Positions 23,245 to 33,871 of a DNA stretch of 64,000 nt are shown piece after piece. Location: contig NC_135562.1 in assembly GCF_964340395.1 (NCBI RefSeq), forward strand, positions 20,528,626 to 20,592,625. The letters are read 5' to 3'. The translations under genes were made by a program, and so were the position numbers. Positions within the stretch are counted from its first letter, which is position 1, and each line of letters begins with the position of its first letter. Under the pieces are notes generated by a model. The model ran no database searches, was not told where the DNA came from, and saw only the letters and a program-made list of their open reading frames with translations. This DNA comes from Glandiceps talaboti. Lineage: Eukaryota > Hemichordata > Enteropneusta > Spengelidae.

Positions 23245-23868
23245 AAAATAGCGCCAATGGCGTTGTAGCACAGCTGTACTGTACATTTTTAAGAATGTTT
23301 ATGCACATGATGAACCATGTTAGGTATAGGTGGTCATTTGCTGAATGACTATCCAGTTGCCTATCCAACCCTGCTGTTATCTTGGCAATATACATGATCA
23401 ATTGGCAGTTGGTATGGGTGTGGTCATGTTGGTAGACATGTCTGATAGATTTTGTTAATGTTCATTCACTTGTGTATAAAGTCGTTATCTTTGCAATATA
23501 TGTGATTATTTGTCTGTTCCTATGGGCGTGGTCTTGTTGCTAGGCACATTTACATATATTTCTGTAATTTTTGTTCACTTGTCTACGAATTCCTGTTGTC
23601 ATTTTCATGAAATACATCACCGTTTGGCTGTGGGTATGGTTGTGGTCATGGTTGCTAAGGATATTTGGATATTTTTTAATGTTTACTCATTTGCCTACCA
23701 GATGTTGTTTTTGACCAAAATGTAGTGGATCTGGCCGTGCTAAGGGCGTGGTCATGGTTTGGTGAATTAAGGGACAATGTTTTTAACAAATTCTGCAGAA
23801 TAACATTTCTACAAACATCAGACCAAGTTTCAGACATACTGCCCTAGAACTTTTAAAGATATACTTAT
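23245..23868 (-). repeat. Long inverted repeat, right arm
   Basis: Reverse complement of the 21089-21870 arm, with the same GGGCGTGGTCNTGTTGCTAG-type boxes at about 23412, 23525, 23640 and 23748. The similarity stops at the LINE insertion, which starts at 23869. Confidence 0.6.
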
Positions 23869-25843
23869 AATAATAATAAGTTTATTTCCATGTACAAGCT
23901 AGGCCACCGGCCTTTCGGTACATAACTTATAAAACATTTACACATCTCAAAATCAAAGGTGTCTAAGGCGAAAAAAAAAGCAACAAAATACGAAAATTAT
24001 CCCGTCGTGGGTCCTCTTTTTTTTAAACTATTAAAAATATATTTTGCAAGCCCCAAGATTACTTTTTTGTTTTGTGTTTGCATTAACAGTACAAAGTTAT
24101 GATATGTAGAGTTTGAAATATAATGTTGAGGAATATAGCATGTTCTTATGTCAGAAGTAAAAGTACAAATCATTACAAAGTGATATTCATCATCTACTAA
24201 GTTTTGTGAACAAAATTTACAGATTCTGTGATTTCTCTCAATATCGATTTGTCTACCTTTAACGAAAGCAAGCTTATTTTCTGACGAGCATCTAATGCGT
24301 GCAAGTGCAGAGATGAGTTTTCTGTTTGGCAATACATTTATATACATTTCTGGTTGTAATGATGATTTAAAGTTTGCATAATGATACAGAGTTTTGTCTT
24401 TCCGGACATTATTATTCCATTCCTGGCATGACACTTCAACTACTCTAGAAATAAACAATGCCAAGAAAAATTCAGGATTACCAACCTCTTGTGCCATCCA
24501 AACATCATTAAAACCATAAGATTGTAGCAAAAAACGGACTTGTGATGCCCAGGTATCTTTTCCATCTCTATCCATAATATATAACATTTTATACGTTCTG
24601 AAAGGAAGTCTGGAACGGTCCATGTGTATAAGCTTTAACCAATATTTCACACAACGTTTGACACACTGGACATGGAGCGAGAGTCTTCCACACTCTCCAA
24701 GCACTGCGCAATATGAAGTAGTTGTCCTAACTCCTAAACTTTTTCTGCAGAACTTCAGCTGTACCCGTTCTAAAACTATGTAGTATTTGTATCCCCATAC
24801 TTCAGCTCCATATGTTAAGATTGGTTTGACTAGGGAATCGAATAATTTGAAGTACAGGCCTAACGGTAGATTTTGAAAATTATAACAAAATTTACGCAAA
24901 ATGTTCATGTCTTTGTTTGCTTGCTGTGAAAGAGTATGAACTGCTCTGCCCCACACTCCTCTACAAGAGAAAAGCATTCCAAGATATTTGTAAAAACTGA
25001 CACATTCTAATTTACGTCCGTCATAAAACCACTTTTCCTTTTTAGTTAAAGTTCCACCAGCTTTAAAAACAACAATTTTCGTTTTGTCCACATTTACCTT
25101 CAGTTTCCATTTAACACAATATTGACGTAACATATTAATTAGTCTTTGCAAGCCATATACAGTGTTCGAAAAGAAAACTACGTCATCTGCAAACAACAAA
25201 AGAAATAGATCGTACAATTCATCGATCTGCACACCTGTGTTACCAGAGTGCATTACACATGTTTGCAGCTCACTAATGAATAATACAAAAAGTAATGGGC
25301 TTAGCATGCAGCCTTGCCTAACACCAATGTTACAACTGAAATAGTCAGACATATTGTCCCCTACTCTTACACAGGATTTGACATCTACATAAATACTTTT
25401 AATCATATTTATCATTTTGCCACCTACCCCACAATCACTCAATTTATAGAACAGCCTTTTATGATCTACATTATCAAAGGCTTTTTGAAAATCGACAAAT
25501 AAACAGTAAAATGGCAATCTGCGTCTACTTAGATGTTTTTGGATAAGGGCATTCAAAATAAAAATGTTGTCCACTGTACTATATTTTCGACGAAACCCAG
25601 CCTGTTCCTCTGGGATTTTGCCATTTTGCTCTGCCCATCTATACAAACGCTTATTTAATATACCAGTGAAAATTTCACTAAATATGCTGAGTAGAGTGAT
25701 TCCTCTGTAGTTACCCGGATTTTCAGGGTCTCCTTTTTTAAAAATTGGTATAATAATTCCCCTTGCCCAGCCAGTAGGAAATTCCCCCGAGTCAAAAATT
25801 CTATTGAAAATTTTGTTTAAAAGTGAAAGTAATACTTATTTAT
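23869..25843 (-). mobile_element. 5'-truncated LINE (CR1/L2-like), with target duplication
   Basis: Minus-strand non-LTR retrotransposon. The 3' end is the TTATTATTA tail at 23869-23880, after a short UTR. The 5' end is truncated near 25843. The 10-bp sequence ATATACTTAT occurs at 23859-23868 and 25844-25853, consistent with a target-site duplication. It inserted into the right arm of the long inverted repeat. Confidence 0.8.
23997..25833 (-). CDS. LINE reverse transcriptase, 5'-truncated
   Basis: Open to the stop at 23997. The first in-frame ATG is at 25646, but the same frame continues upstream to about 25833 with GIIIPIFKKGDPENPGNYRG, so the ATG is not the real start. Motifs in order: FKKGDPENPGNYRGITLLS, AGFRRKYSTVDN, FVDFQKAFDNVDH (catalytic Asp), GVRQGCMLSPLLF and LFADDVVFF (catalytic Asp pair, about residues 152-155 counting from the ATG). 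A C-terminal CX2CX9HX4C knuckle (CKFCSQNLVDDEYHFVMIC) follows. The upstream endonuclease is lost, so the copy is dead on arrival. No stops or frameshifts remain, implying recent insertion. Confidence 0.9.
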
Positions 25844-26069
25844 ATATACTTATTTGAGCAATTTTCAAGCATTACAAGATACGATGGGAAATAGTTCAGC
25901 AGTGCAGTTATTGACTTAAAGTAATGTACACACAAACATGGTAGTGTCATCAGCACACAAAATGGCACACATCCATTATTAAGAAAGACAATATTTTGTA
26001 ACACTTGTTAAAACTTTATGTAACACTGAACCAAAACTGGACATCTTCCAGGGTCCTATTGTTATAATG

Positions 26070-27430
26070 CTTTTATAAACCTAATAATAATAACAAAGTT
26101 GTGGCTACTTATTAACAAACTTACTATAAAAAGTTTAGCTTGAAAGATAGAGTATTTTTGAAGAGAGTATGATATATTATAGCCAGAAAAACAAATGAAA
26201 ACAAGGAAACTAACAACACAGTCCTGTGCATAGACTGTCGACAGTCGCTCGCGCCTTTTTCCTACGTTTTATCTAAACTCCGATCCGTCGCAAACTGATA
26301 TTGAGGGCCGAAGGCCCGAATGGTCGAGGGCCTTCGGCCCGAACTCGGGCCTTCGGCCCTCGATATCAGTTTGCGATTAGACTAGTGTTGCGCCGGGTCG
26401 GAGTTTAGATAAAACGGAGGAAAAAAAGGCGCGAGCGACTGTCGACAGTCTATCCTGTGCACTGTCCACTTGTAAACCTAATAATAACAAAGTTATGGCA
26501 ACTTAGTGACAAACTCTACTATAAAAAGTTTAGCTTGAAAGATAGAGTATTTTTGGAGGGTATGATATATTTATAGCCAGAAAAAAAATTGAAAACAAGG
26601 AAATGAACAACACAATCCGCTATATGTTTGGAGAGTTACTGTGCAGTTGTCAGTGGCGGAGTTAAAATTTTAGCTTTGTTATGATATTTCCTGAGCTTTG
26701 GAATCTAATCTGGTAATTGTATAGTTTGTCCACTTGTAAACCTAATAATACCAAAGTTATGGCTACTTAATGACAAACTCTACTAAAAAACTCTACTAAA
26801 AAGGTTTAGCTTGAAAGATGGAATATTTCTGGAGAGTATGATATATTTATGGCCGGAAAAACAAATGAAAACAAGGAAACTGACAACACAATCCTGTGCA
26901 GTTGTCAGTGGCAGAGTTAATATTATAGCTTTGTTATGATATTGCCAGAGCATCGACATCTAGTTTTTTGGTAATTGTATAGTTTGTCCACCTGTAAACG
27001 TAATAATACCAAAGTTGTGGCTATTTAATGACAAACTGTACTATAAAAAGTTTAGCTTGAACGATGGAATATTTTTGGAGAGTATGATATATCTATAGCC
27101 AGAAAAACAAATGAGTTCAAATTTTAGCTTTGTTATGATATTGCCAGAGCTTTGGAATCTAATCTGGTAATTGTATAGTTTGTCCACTTGTAAACCTAAT
27201 AATAACAAAGTTATGGCTAATTATTGACAAACTCTACTATAAAAAGTTTAGCTTGAAAGATGGAATATTTTGGGAGAGTATGATATTTTATAGCTAGAAA
27301 AACAAATGAAAACAAGGAAACTAATAACAATACAATCCTGTGCAGTTGTCAGTGGCAGAGTTACAATTTTAGCTTTGTTATTGCCTGAGCATTGGAATGT
27401 AATCTGGTTATTGTATAGTTTATCCACAAG
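26070..27430. repeat. Tandem repeat, about 260-bp units, 5 copies
   Basis: An AACCTAATAATANCAAAGTT box recurs at about 26078, 26475, 26738, 26997 and 27194. The first interval is lengthened by the MITE at 26231-26452, and the 26997-27194 interval is shortened by an internal deletion. Other shared boxes are AAAAGTTTAGCTTGAAAGAT and TCCTGTGCAGTTGTCAGTGG. The right edge overlaps the reading frame at 27361-27611. Confidence 0.85.
26231..26452. mobile_element. Palindromic MITE with 9-bp target duplication
   Basis: Terminal inverted repeats of about 50 bp begin TAGACTGTCGACAGTCGC and include TTTTATCTAAACTCCGA. The centre is a strong GC-rich dyad of GGGCCGAAGGCCC-type arms. TCCTGTGCA flanks it on both sides (26222-26230 and 26453-26461). 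The unoccupied sites in neighbouring tandem units show the same TCCTGTGCA once, confirming that it is a duplication. It has no coding sequence. A 9-bp duplication fits Mutator-like transposases, but the family is an inference. Confidence 0.85.
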
Positions 27431-27611
27431 AAGTTCGTGTAATTGGATGGTGGTGTTCTGTGGATGTTTATATTGGAATGAGTAAGAAGTACAGAAGCAG
27501 TCTTCTCGAATAGTTTTAGGATGACTGTCATCTTTGTCTTCATTGACTGTAACAGAAATATTGCCGCCTGTTCTTGAATGCTGAGCTTTTTCTTGTGGCA
27601 GAGACGGCAGC
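27361..27611 (-). CDS. Candidate exon, unknown protein
   Basis: Minus strand. A TTGCTTTTTTTTCAG acceptor is followed by about 82 open codons of ordinary protein composition: LPSLPQEKAQHSRTGGNISV, then after a gap EDCFCTSYSFQYKHPQNTT, ending near NNKAKI just before the stop. The frame opens at 27634 with a short start-like ATG, but the acceptor suggests an internal exon. No donor is clear. Its last third lies within the tandem-repeat unit (related copies at 26640-26750 and elsewhere are degenerate), so the array may have grown from the 3' edge of this exon. Not recognised; could be captured sequence. Confidence 0.3.
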
Positions 27612-27639
27612 TGAAAAAAAAGCAAGTTTAACAAGATGT

Positions 27640-28130
27640 TTAATTATGTAGTAATACGAAGACATATATGTAATAAGGAATGAGAACATAACATGTGCAA
27701 GTGACCTGATTGTCAATAGAGATCTGATGCATTATATATATCAGTGTTCTGATTCGACGTATGGTCGATAAACTAAGACTACAATTTACTAGCTTACGCT
27801 ATGTAGCCATGTAGCCAAGAAATGCAGTTAAGATTCTGGTTTGTGGAAGTTCAGTTTTGACTTTTATATCATCGATAAATGGGATTTGTTTTAAATATTC
27901 TAAAAGAATAACTTTTTTATGTTTGTCAGAATAGTAACATTCCTAAAGATTGTGGGCTGAGTTGAAATATTGCAGTGTTCAGCAATATGTGGTGCAGCGT
28001 CCATAGATAAGCATTGAAACCCAAGTGATGAACATATACAATTATTTGTAGCATGAGATTTTGTTATATGAATGAAGTTTGTCTTCAACATTTTGAAGAA
28101 AAACATTTTTTAGGTGACCTCTAAATTTAT
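27640..28130. other. No gene assigned
   Basis: Contains a minus-strand open stretch of 68 codons (27900-28106) with ordinary composition but no recognised motif. Otherwise nothing. Confidence 0.4.
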
Positions 28131-28139
28131 CAAATCAAA

Positions 28140-29135
28140 CTATATATTAATGTGAGGCAAATGTGTCTGTTTATTGAGTATAGACTAGTGCTATTAGAAG
28201 TGTCTATATACATGTATATGTGTATAAGTATAGACTATTTATTAGACATGTCTATGTATATATGCCTTGAGTACACACTAGTGCCATTACACATGTATGT
28301 ATATATGTATTGCGTATAGACAAGTACCATTAGATGTGTCTATGTTTGTGTATTGAGTATATACTAGTGCTGTTAGACGTGTCTATATCTATGTGTATTG
28401 AGTATAGACTAGTACCATTAGACGTGTGTATGTGTCTGTTTATTGAGTATAGACTCGTGCCATTAGACGTGTTATATATATATGTGTGTTGAGTATAGAC
28501 TAGTGCTATCAGATGTGTCTATGTACATGTATATAATTGTGTATTGAGTATAAACTAGTGTCATTAGACATGTCTATGTATATATGTGTTGAGTACACAC
28601 TAGTGCTGTTACACATGTATTTGTATTGAGTATAGACTAGTACCATTAGATGTGTCTATATCTATGTGTGTCGAGTGTAGACTAGTGCCATTACATGTAC
28701 ATGTGTCTATTTCTGTGTATGGAGTATACGCTAGTGCCATTAGACGTGTATGTATATATGTATTGAGTTTAGACTAGTGCCATTAGATGTGTCTATTTCT
28801 GTGTATGGAGTATATGCTAGTGCCATTAGATGTGTATGTTTATATGTATTGAGTATAGACTAGTGCCATTAGACGTGTCTTTGTCTATGTGTATTGAGTA
28901 TAAACTATTGCCATTAGACGTGTGTATGTATGTGTATTGAGTATAGACTAGTACAATTAGATGTGTCTATGTGTATTGGGTATAGACTAGTACCGTTAGA
29001 CATGTCTGTGTATTGAGTATAGCCTAGTACCATTAGATGTGTCTATGTGTATTGAGTATAGACTAGTGATATTAGACATGTGTATGTGTCTGTTTATTGA
29101 GTATAGACTAGTGCCATTAGATGTATCTATATCTA
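28140..29135. repeat. Minisatellite, about 44-bp units, about 22 copies
   Basis: A GAGTATAGACTAGTGCCATT core, followed by AGACGTGTCTATGT-type sequence, recurs from about 28176 to 29099 with spacing of roughly 36-55 bp. Units are diverged. The array begins exactly where Helitron helicase coding similarity stops (about 29136). Confidence 0.9.
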
Positions 29136-30400
29136 TGATGAACCATACTGATCAACTTTGTGTTGTTTTTGTACCTCTTTGTCTTCTGATGTATGGTTTC
29201 CTTCACGTAATCTATTTAACCGCTCAGCAAAAGTGTGATCATCTTTTTGTCTCATTGTTTGTGTAAGTTCATGCATTCTGAATAATTCCTACCATAGATT
29301 TGTTGCTAACAGACCGTAGTTGCAAACTAAATCTTGGAAAATCCAACCATCTATAACAGGTTTTAGTTGAAATAGATCACCAATTACAAGTATGGAAATA
29401 CCTCCAAATAATTTCTTATTACCAATGAGTTCCTGAAATCTTAGATGTCCAACCATACTGACTTCATCCATAATGACAACAGATAAATTTCTATATTTAA
29501 CTGTAATTGAGATTAGTTTGTCACTGTCTAAAGGTTTATAGTCAAATCCTTGATTTGCAGGAATTTGGAAAGCAAAGTTATTTTTACAGCCATTTATGTT
29601 ATATGCAGCTTTACCAGTTGGTGCACAGAGTAGTGTTCTACAATCTTCTGGATTTTGTCCTTCACTTGAACAAAGATATCTATGTAATGCTTGATACTGC
29701 ATTCTGACAACTACTGATTTACCGACACCAGCACCACCTGTTAAAAATATATGAAATGGTTGTTTTTGTCCGTACTTATTTCAGAATGTGATTGAATATT
29801 TCCCTTTGTTTTAACATTCAGTGACCTAACAAGTTTAAGATATTGTGCATCAGGTATTCGACCAGGTATGGTTAATGTGTCATCAACAGTGCTTGTTGGA
29901 AGGCCAATATCAGGACCAATATCATACTGAATATTGTCAGAGTTGCTAGGGTTGAAATATACATGTATATAGTGTTCACTGTCTGTAGTACCATCTAAGG
30001 CATCAACTCTACCTGTCTGTTGTGTACTTGGAGCAAGTTGATCATATTGAGACATATCGTCATCGTCATTGTTGTGATTGTTCTATTGCCTTTTGCAGTA
30101 CATCGACATTATGTCCATATGCTGTGATTTTATGTACAATGTTTGGTTTGGTATGTTTATATACCTCCTCATAAGAGACAAAACCACTCAGCAAGTCTGT
30201 GCTCTCATCTCACCAAGGAGTGAATAAGAATAATTTCTCTCGATAGTAGTTTTTATTAGTTAACTTATCGACTAACCCTGGCATTAACATGTTTCTTGAT
30301 TTTACTACAAATATATACACGTTGCCAGTGTTTAGGATTGAGGTTTCTTTAGTTATTGTTAGAGTCTGGCTTAAGATCATCATCATTGTGGTCATCATTT
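29136..30400 (-). pseudogene. Helitron PIF1-like helicase (N-terminal part)
   Basis: In minus-strand order: LVDKLTNKNYYREKLFLFTP; FVSYEEVYKH; the Walker A region LTGGAGVGKSVVVRMQYQAL (about 29738-29690); LLCAPTGKAAYNI; the Walker B box VVIMDEVSMVG; GGISILVIGDLFQLKPV; and MRQKDDHTFAERLNRLREG. This is the SF1B helicase fused to Helitron Rep, which unwinds DNA during rolling-circle transposition. Damage: a frameshift just before Walker A (about 29745), one in-frame TAG at 29286-29288 after the LLATNLW residues, and more frameshifts near 30060-30200 and 30350. Coding ends where the 44-bp minisatellite starts, so the C-terminal helicase motifs are gone. Confidence 0.85.
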
Positions 30401-30881
30401 GCAGTAATGCTAGAGTTATTATAATAATAATAATAATAATAATAATTTATTTTCACCATAATAATAAGTATTTACATTTCATAAATCTAACTAAGTATAA
30501 TTGGTGGGGACCATGAAATATAGTTCAGCAGAACTAATCTTCCTTCATGGCCCAAACAAATTATATGAAATAAATCATTTTATACAATGAAGATATGTAG
30601 AGTTGCAAAAATGATATACATGTAGAACAAAATAAGTGCATACTCTATTACCTCATACATAAAGAAATAACTCCAAAAAAATACAATTTGATAGGAAAAC
30701 AAAGCAACAAAGAAAACAATAATCTAGGAATGGGGAAAAGTTAAAAAAACAAAAAACAAAACAAACAAAAACAAAAACAAAAAAACAAAAAAAACAAAAA
30801 AACAGTACAACACTTATAACTGGAATACCTATTGAACAAAATGAAAATTGGCAAAATACAAAGGTAGAAAAGCTAAATCAA

Positions 30882-33827
30882 TCAATCAGCCATAGAATTG
30901 AGGAGGTTTTGTTTTAACTCCTTTTTAAATACTTGTCTTGATGTTATCTGTTTGATTGAGGAGGGGAGTGAGTTCCAGTGCTTTGCAGCAGCAAATGTAA
31001 TTTGGTTCTGTGTGAGTGTGAGATTATGTTTTGGGATACAAACATTTCCTGCAAGGACTTGACGGGTGGGATAATCATGCAGAAGCGGTTGGAAAAATTT
31101 AGTGATGTCATGGGAGTAACGATTATGTTTTAGGTCAAAGACGAATGTACAAGTTAAAAATTTACATAGTTTATTTATGTCAAGAATTTTTAGTTGGTGG
31201 AAAAGTTGATTAGAGTGAGCGCAGAAATCGGAGAAGGTAATGAGGCGAACAATTCTCTTTTGTAATCTAAGGATAGGTTCAAGGTGAGAAGTATAGGTGT
31301 TGCCCCAGATCTCTATACAGTAGCTAAGATGAGGTAGAATTGTTGCATTATAAAGAATATTTAGTGTAGATCTAGGGACATAGTGACGAATGCGAGATAA
31401 TATTCCAATTTTAGGTGTGATAATTTTTATAACATTATTAATATGAGATTTCCAAGAGAGATTAGAGTCAATTAATACACCAAGATACCCTGCACATGTC
31501 ACGCCCTTTATCTGAGTGTTACCAATTGACAGATGTCCATCTATGGTAACTCTCCTCTGAGGCGTTTTTATTATCATGTAATTTGTTTTTTCGACATTAA
31601 TGGTTAGTTTATTCGTCTTGCACCAATCATTGACCAAGTTTAATTCAGCATTAATGGTGTTGAGATTAGTATTTTGTGATTTAGTGAATTTGAATAAGTT
31701 AGTATCGTCAGCGAAAAGTCTGAAATTGAAGAAGTTAGTTGATTTGTCAATGTCATTAATGTAGATCAGAAAAAGAGTTGGGCCAAGTATTGAACCTTGC
31801 GGGACACCACATTGAACTTGTCTGGGATGTGAAGTTTCCCAATCCAAGACAACGGATTGTTGGCGATTTTGAAGGTAACTCTTGAACCATAAGAGCGGAA
31901 GTCCTCTGACCCCATAATGCTCAAGTTTTCGTAAGAGGATGCCATGGTCTATGGTGTCAAAGGCCTTTTTAAGGTCGATAAAAATACCAAGGGTTGTGTG
32001 GCCATCGTCAAGTTTGTCAGCTATATCCGAGACAAGATCGGCCAAAGCAAGTTTTGTACTACGTTTTTTCCGAAATCCATACTGAGTTTCCAACAAGATG
32101 TCATATTTGTCAAGAAATGAAACTAATTGCTTGTTGACCAAATTTTCAATAATCTTTCTTAAAGTAGGGAGAATGGAAATTGGCCTGTAGTTGCCGCCAT
32201 TTAATGGGGAGCCCTTTTTGAAAACAGGAGTAATTCTGGCAGATTTAAGAGCATCGGGGAAAAGTCCATGTGAAATAGATAAATTAATAATATGTGCAAG
32301 TGGGCGGGAAATATAATCAACGGCATGTTGGACCAAAAGAGGGTGAATGAAGTCATACCCGACAGCTTTCTTTGGATCGATCCCTTTGATTTCGTTGGCA
32401 ATATCATCTTCGACAACAGGTCTCAAGAAGAATGAATTGACATAATTTCCTTTCAAATACTGACTGAAGTTAGTAGTTGTGTGTATTCTAGATGCAAGGT
32501 TTGGGCCGATATTTGTAAAATATTCGCAGAAAATGTTGGCAATGTGGGAACTCTCAGTCACTAACTCATCGTTGTCCAATTTGATTTTCCTAGGCGCATC
32601 TCCTTTGGTAGAATTTTTGTTAATAATCTCATTAATAACTTGCCAAGTTTTGTTTGTGTTTCCACTGACAGAAGAAAGCTTGTTTTTGTAATAATGTCGT
32701 TTGGCTGATCTGAGGAGTTTTGTAAGGACGTTTCTGTACAAGTTATATTGGCGCCTAAGTTCAACATTATTTGGAGATTTTTGTAAGTTTGAGTACATAC
32801 TGTGTTTCTTCCTGATCGATGTAAGCAGTCCCCTGGACAACCAAGGTCTATGGGTACTTGTGCATTTTCGTTTAGACTTCTTTTTATTGGGTACATGCTT
32901 TGATGCGATACTAAAATATTTGTCATAGAATATTTTGTAAGCATCGTTTGGATCAGTACTTTCATAGACCGGCTGCCAGGAAATGTTGCTTAAATCCGTC
33001 AGAAAGGCTTCTTTATTAAACCCTGAGAAATCAAAGTTGACGGAAGAAGTGTTCTGTTTAAAGACATACTTCAGGTTTTTCACAATAGCAAAAGTACAGA
33101 AATGGTCGCTGACGTCAGTTTCAATGCAACCACACTCAATGAAGTGGTCTGTAATGTTTGTTAAAATGTGGTCAATTGTAGTGGCAGTATTTTCACAGAT
33201 TCTGGTCCGAATGCTAATTGTCTGTTCAAAGTTATAACTATTGAGGAGAGATATGTACTTTTCCACAGTATTAGAAGTTGAGGTAACATCGATGTTGATG
33301 TCACCTACAATAATACATTTCCTATTACTGGCTGACATGTTGTTGATACACATTTCTAAGCTGTCCAAAAATTCTTGGGGTGGGGTGTTCGGTTGTCTGT
33401 ACATAACGCCGATAACTACCTTTTTGTTTCCGAAAAGCGTCTCAATGAATAATGATTCGCAATTAGCGATGGTAATGTGATCGATACGAGAAAATGACAG
33501 AGACGAATGTACATACAGGGCGACACCACCACCTTGAGAATGTTGACGATTGCAAGTGATAAGTTGGTATGACGGTAACTGGAACAAAGAACAATCAACA
33601 TGGTTATGTAACCACGTTTCTGTGAGAGCGATAATAGGAAAGTTATGCTTAATGATATTCAACAGGGGAACAAGATCATCGAAATGTTTGCTGAGTGAAC
33701 GAATATTTAAATGAAGTACGGAAAGTGATAATGAATCCAGCATGCTGGATTTACCTGGGTTAAAATCCTCAACGGAAAGTGAATCACAACTACACTTGAG
33801 AATTGAAGGCTGAGAAAGTATATCCAT
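30882..33827 (-). CDS. LINE ORF2: APE endonuclease and reverse transcriptase
   Basis: 981 codons, intact. The N-terminal apurinic-like endonuclease shows LNIRSL (N41), ALTETWL (E70), GDININD-type GDINIDV (D177, N179) and SDH (H243), the expected catalytic set. RT: FKKGSPLNGGNYRPIS (about 538-552), YGFRKKRST, GIFIDLKKAFDTIDH (D619), CGVPQGSILGPTLF (about 674-687) and RLFADDTNLF (Asp pair at 708-709). The C-terminal region ends in AAKHWNSLPSSI and ELKQNLLNSM, without a zinc knuckle. It nicks target DNA and primes reverse transcription of the element RNA. The ATG at 33827 is 44 bp after the ORF1 stop. All key residues are present. Confidence 0.95.
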   Translation of the reverse strand: MDILSQPSILKCSCDSLSVEDFNPGKSSMLDSLSLSVLHLNIRSLSKHFDDLVPLLNIIKHNFPIIALTETWLHNHVDCSLFQLPSYQLITCNRQHSQGGGVALYVHSSLSFSRIDHITIANCESLFIETLFGNKKVVIGVMYRQPNTPPQEFLDSLEMCINNMSASNRKCIIVGDINIDVTSTSNTVEKYISLLNSYNFEQTISIRTRICENTATTIDHILTNITDHFIECGCIETDVSDHFCTFAIVKNLKYVFKQNTSSVNFDFSGFNKEAFLTDLSNISWQPVYESTDPNDAYKIFYDKYFSIASKHVPNKKKSKRKCTSTHRPWLSRGLLTSIRKKHSMYSNLQKSPNNVELRRQYNLYRNVLTKLLRSAKRHYYKNKLSSVSGNTNKTWQVINEIINKNSTKGDAPRKIKLDNDELVTESSHIANIFCEYFTNIGPNLASRIHTTTNFSQYLKGNYVNSFFLRPVVEDDIANEIKGIDPKKAVGYDFIHPLLVQHAVDYISRPLAHIINLSISHGLFPDALKSARITPVFKKGSPLNGGNYRPISILPTLRKIIENLVNKQLVSFLDKYDILLETQYGFRKKRSTKLALADLVSDIADKLDDGHTTLGIFIDLKKAFDTIDHGILLRKLEHYGVRGLPLLWFKSYLQNRQQSVVLDWETSHPRQVQCGVPQGSILGPTLFLIYINDIDKSTNFFNFRLFADDTNLFKFTKSQNTNLNTINAELNLVNDWCKTNKLTINVEKTNYMIIKTPQRRVTIDGHLSIGNTQIKGVTCAGYLGVLIDSNLSWKSHINNVIKIITPKIGILSRIRHYVPRSTLNILYNATILPHLSYCIEIWGNTYTSHLEPILRLQKRIVRLITFSDFCAHSNQLFHQLKILDINKLCKFLTCTFVFDLKHNRYSHDITKFFQPLLHDYPTRQVLAGNVCIPKHNLTLTQNQITFAAAKHWNSLPSSIKQITSRQVFKKELKQNLLNSMAD

Positions 33828-33871
33828 GGTGATACTGATAAAGTGATTAAAATGTTCGAGAAATTGTCAGT

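Noticed and set aside
27248-28106. C-terminal helicase of the Helitron
   Set aside because: The peptides here lack the expected C-terminal helicase motifs (such as an A-x-T-I-H-K-x-Q-G segment), so no link to the Helitron could be shown.
32201-32965. Separate minus-strand frames inside the LINE
   Set aside because: Alternative-frame shadows of the intact ORF2.
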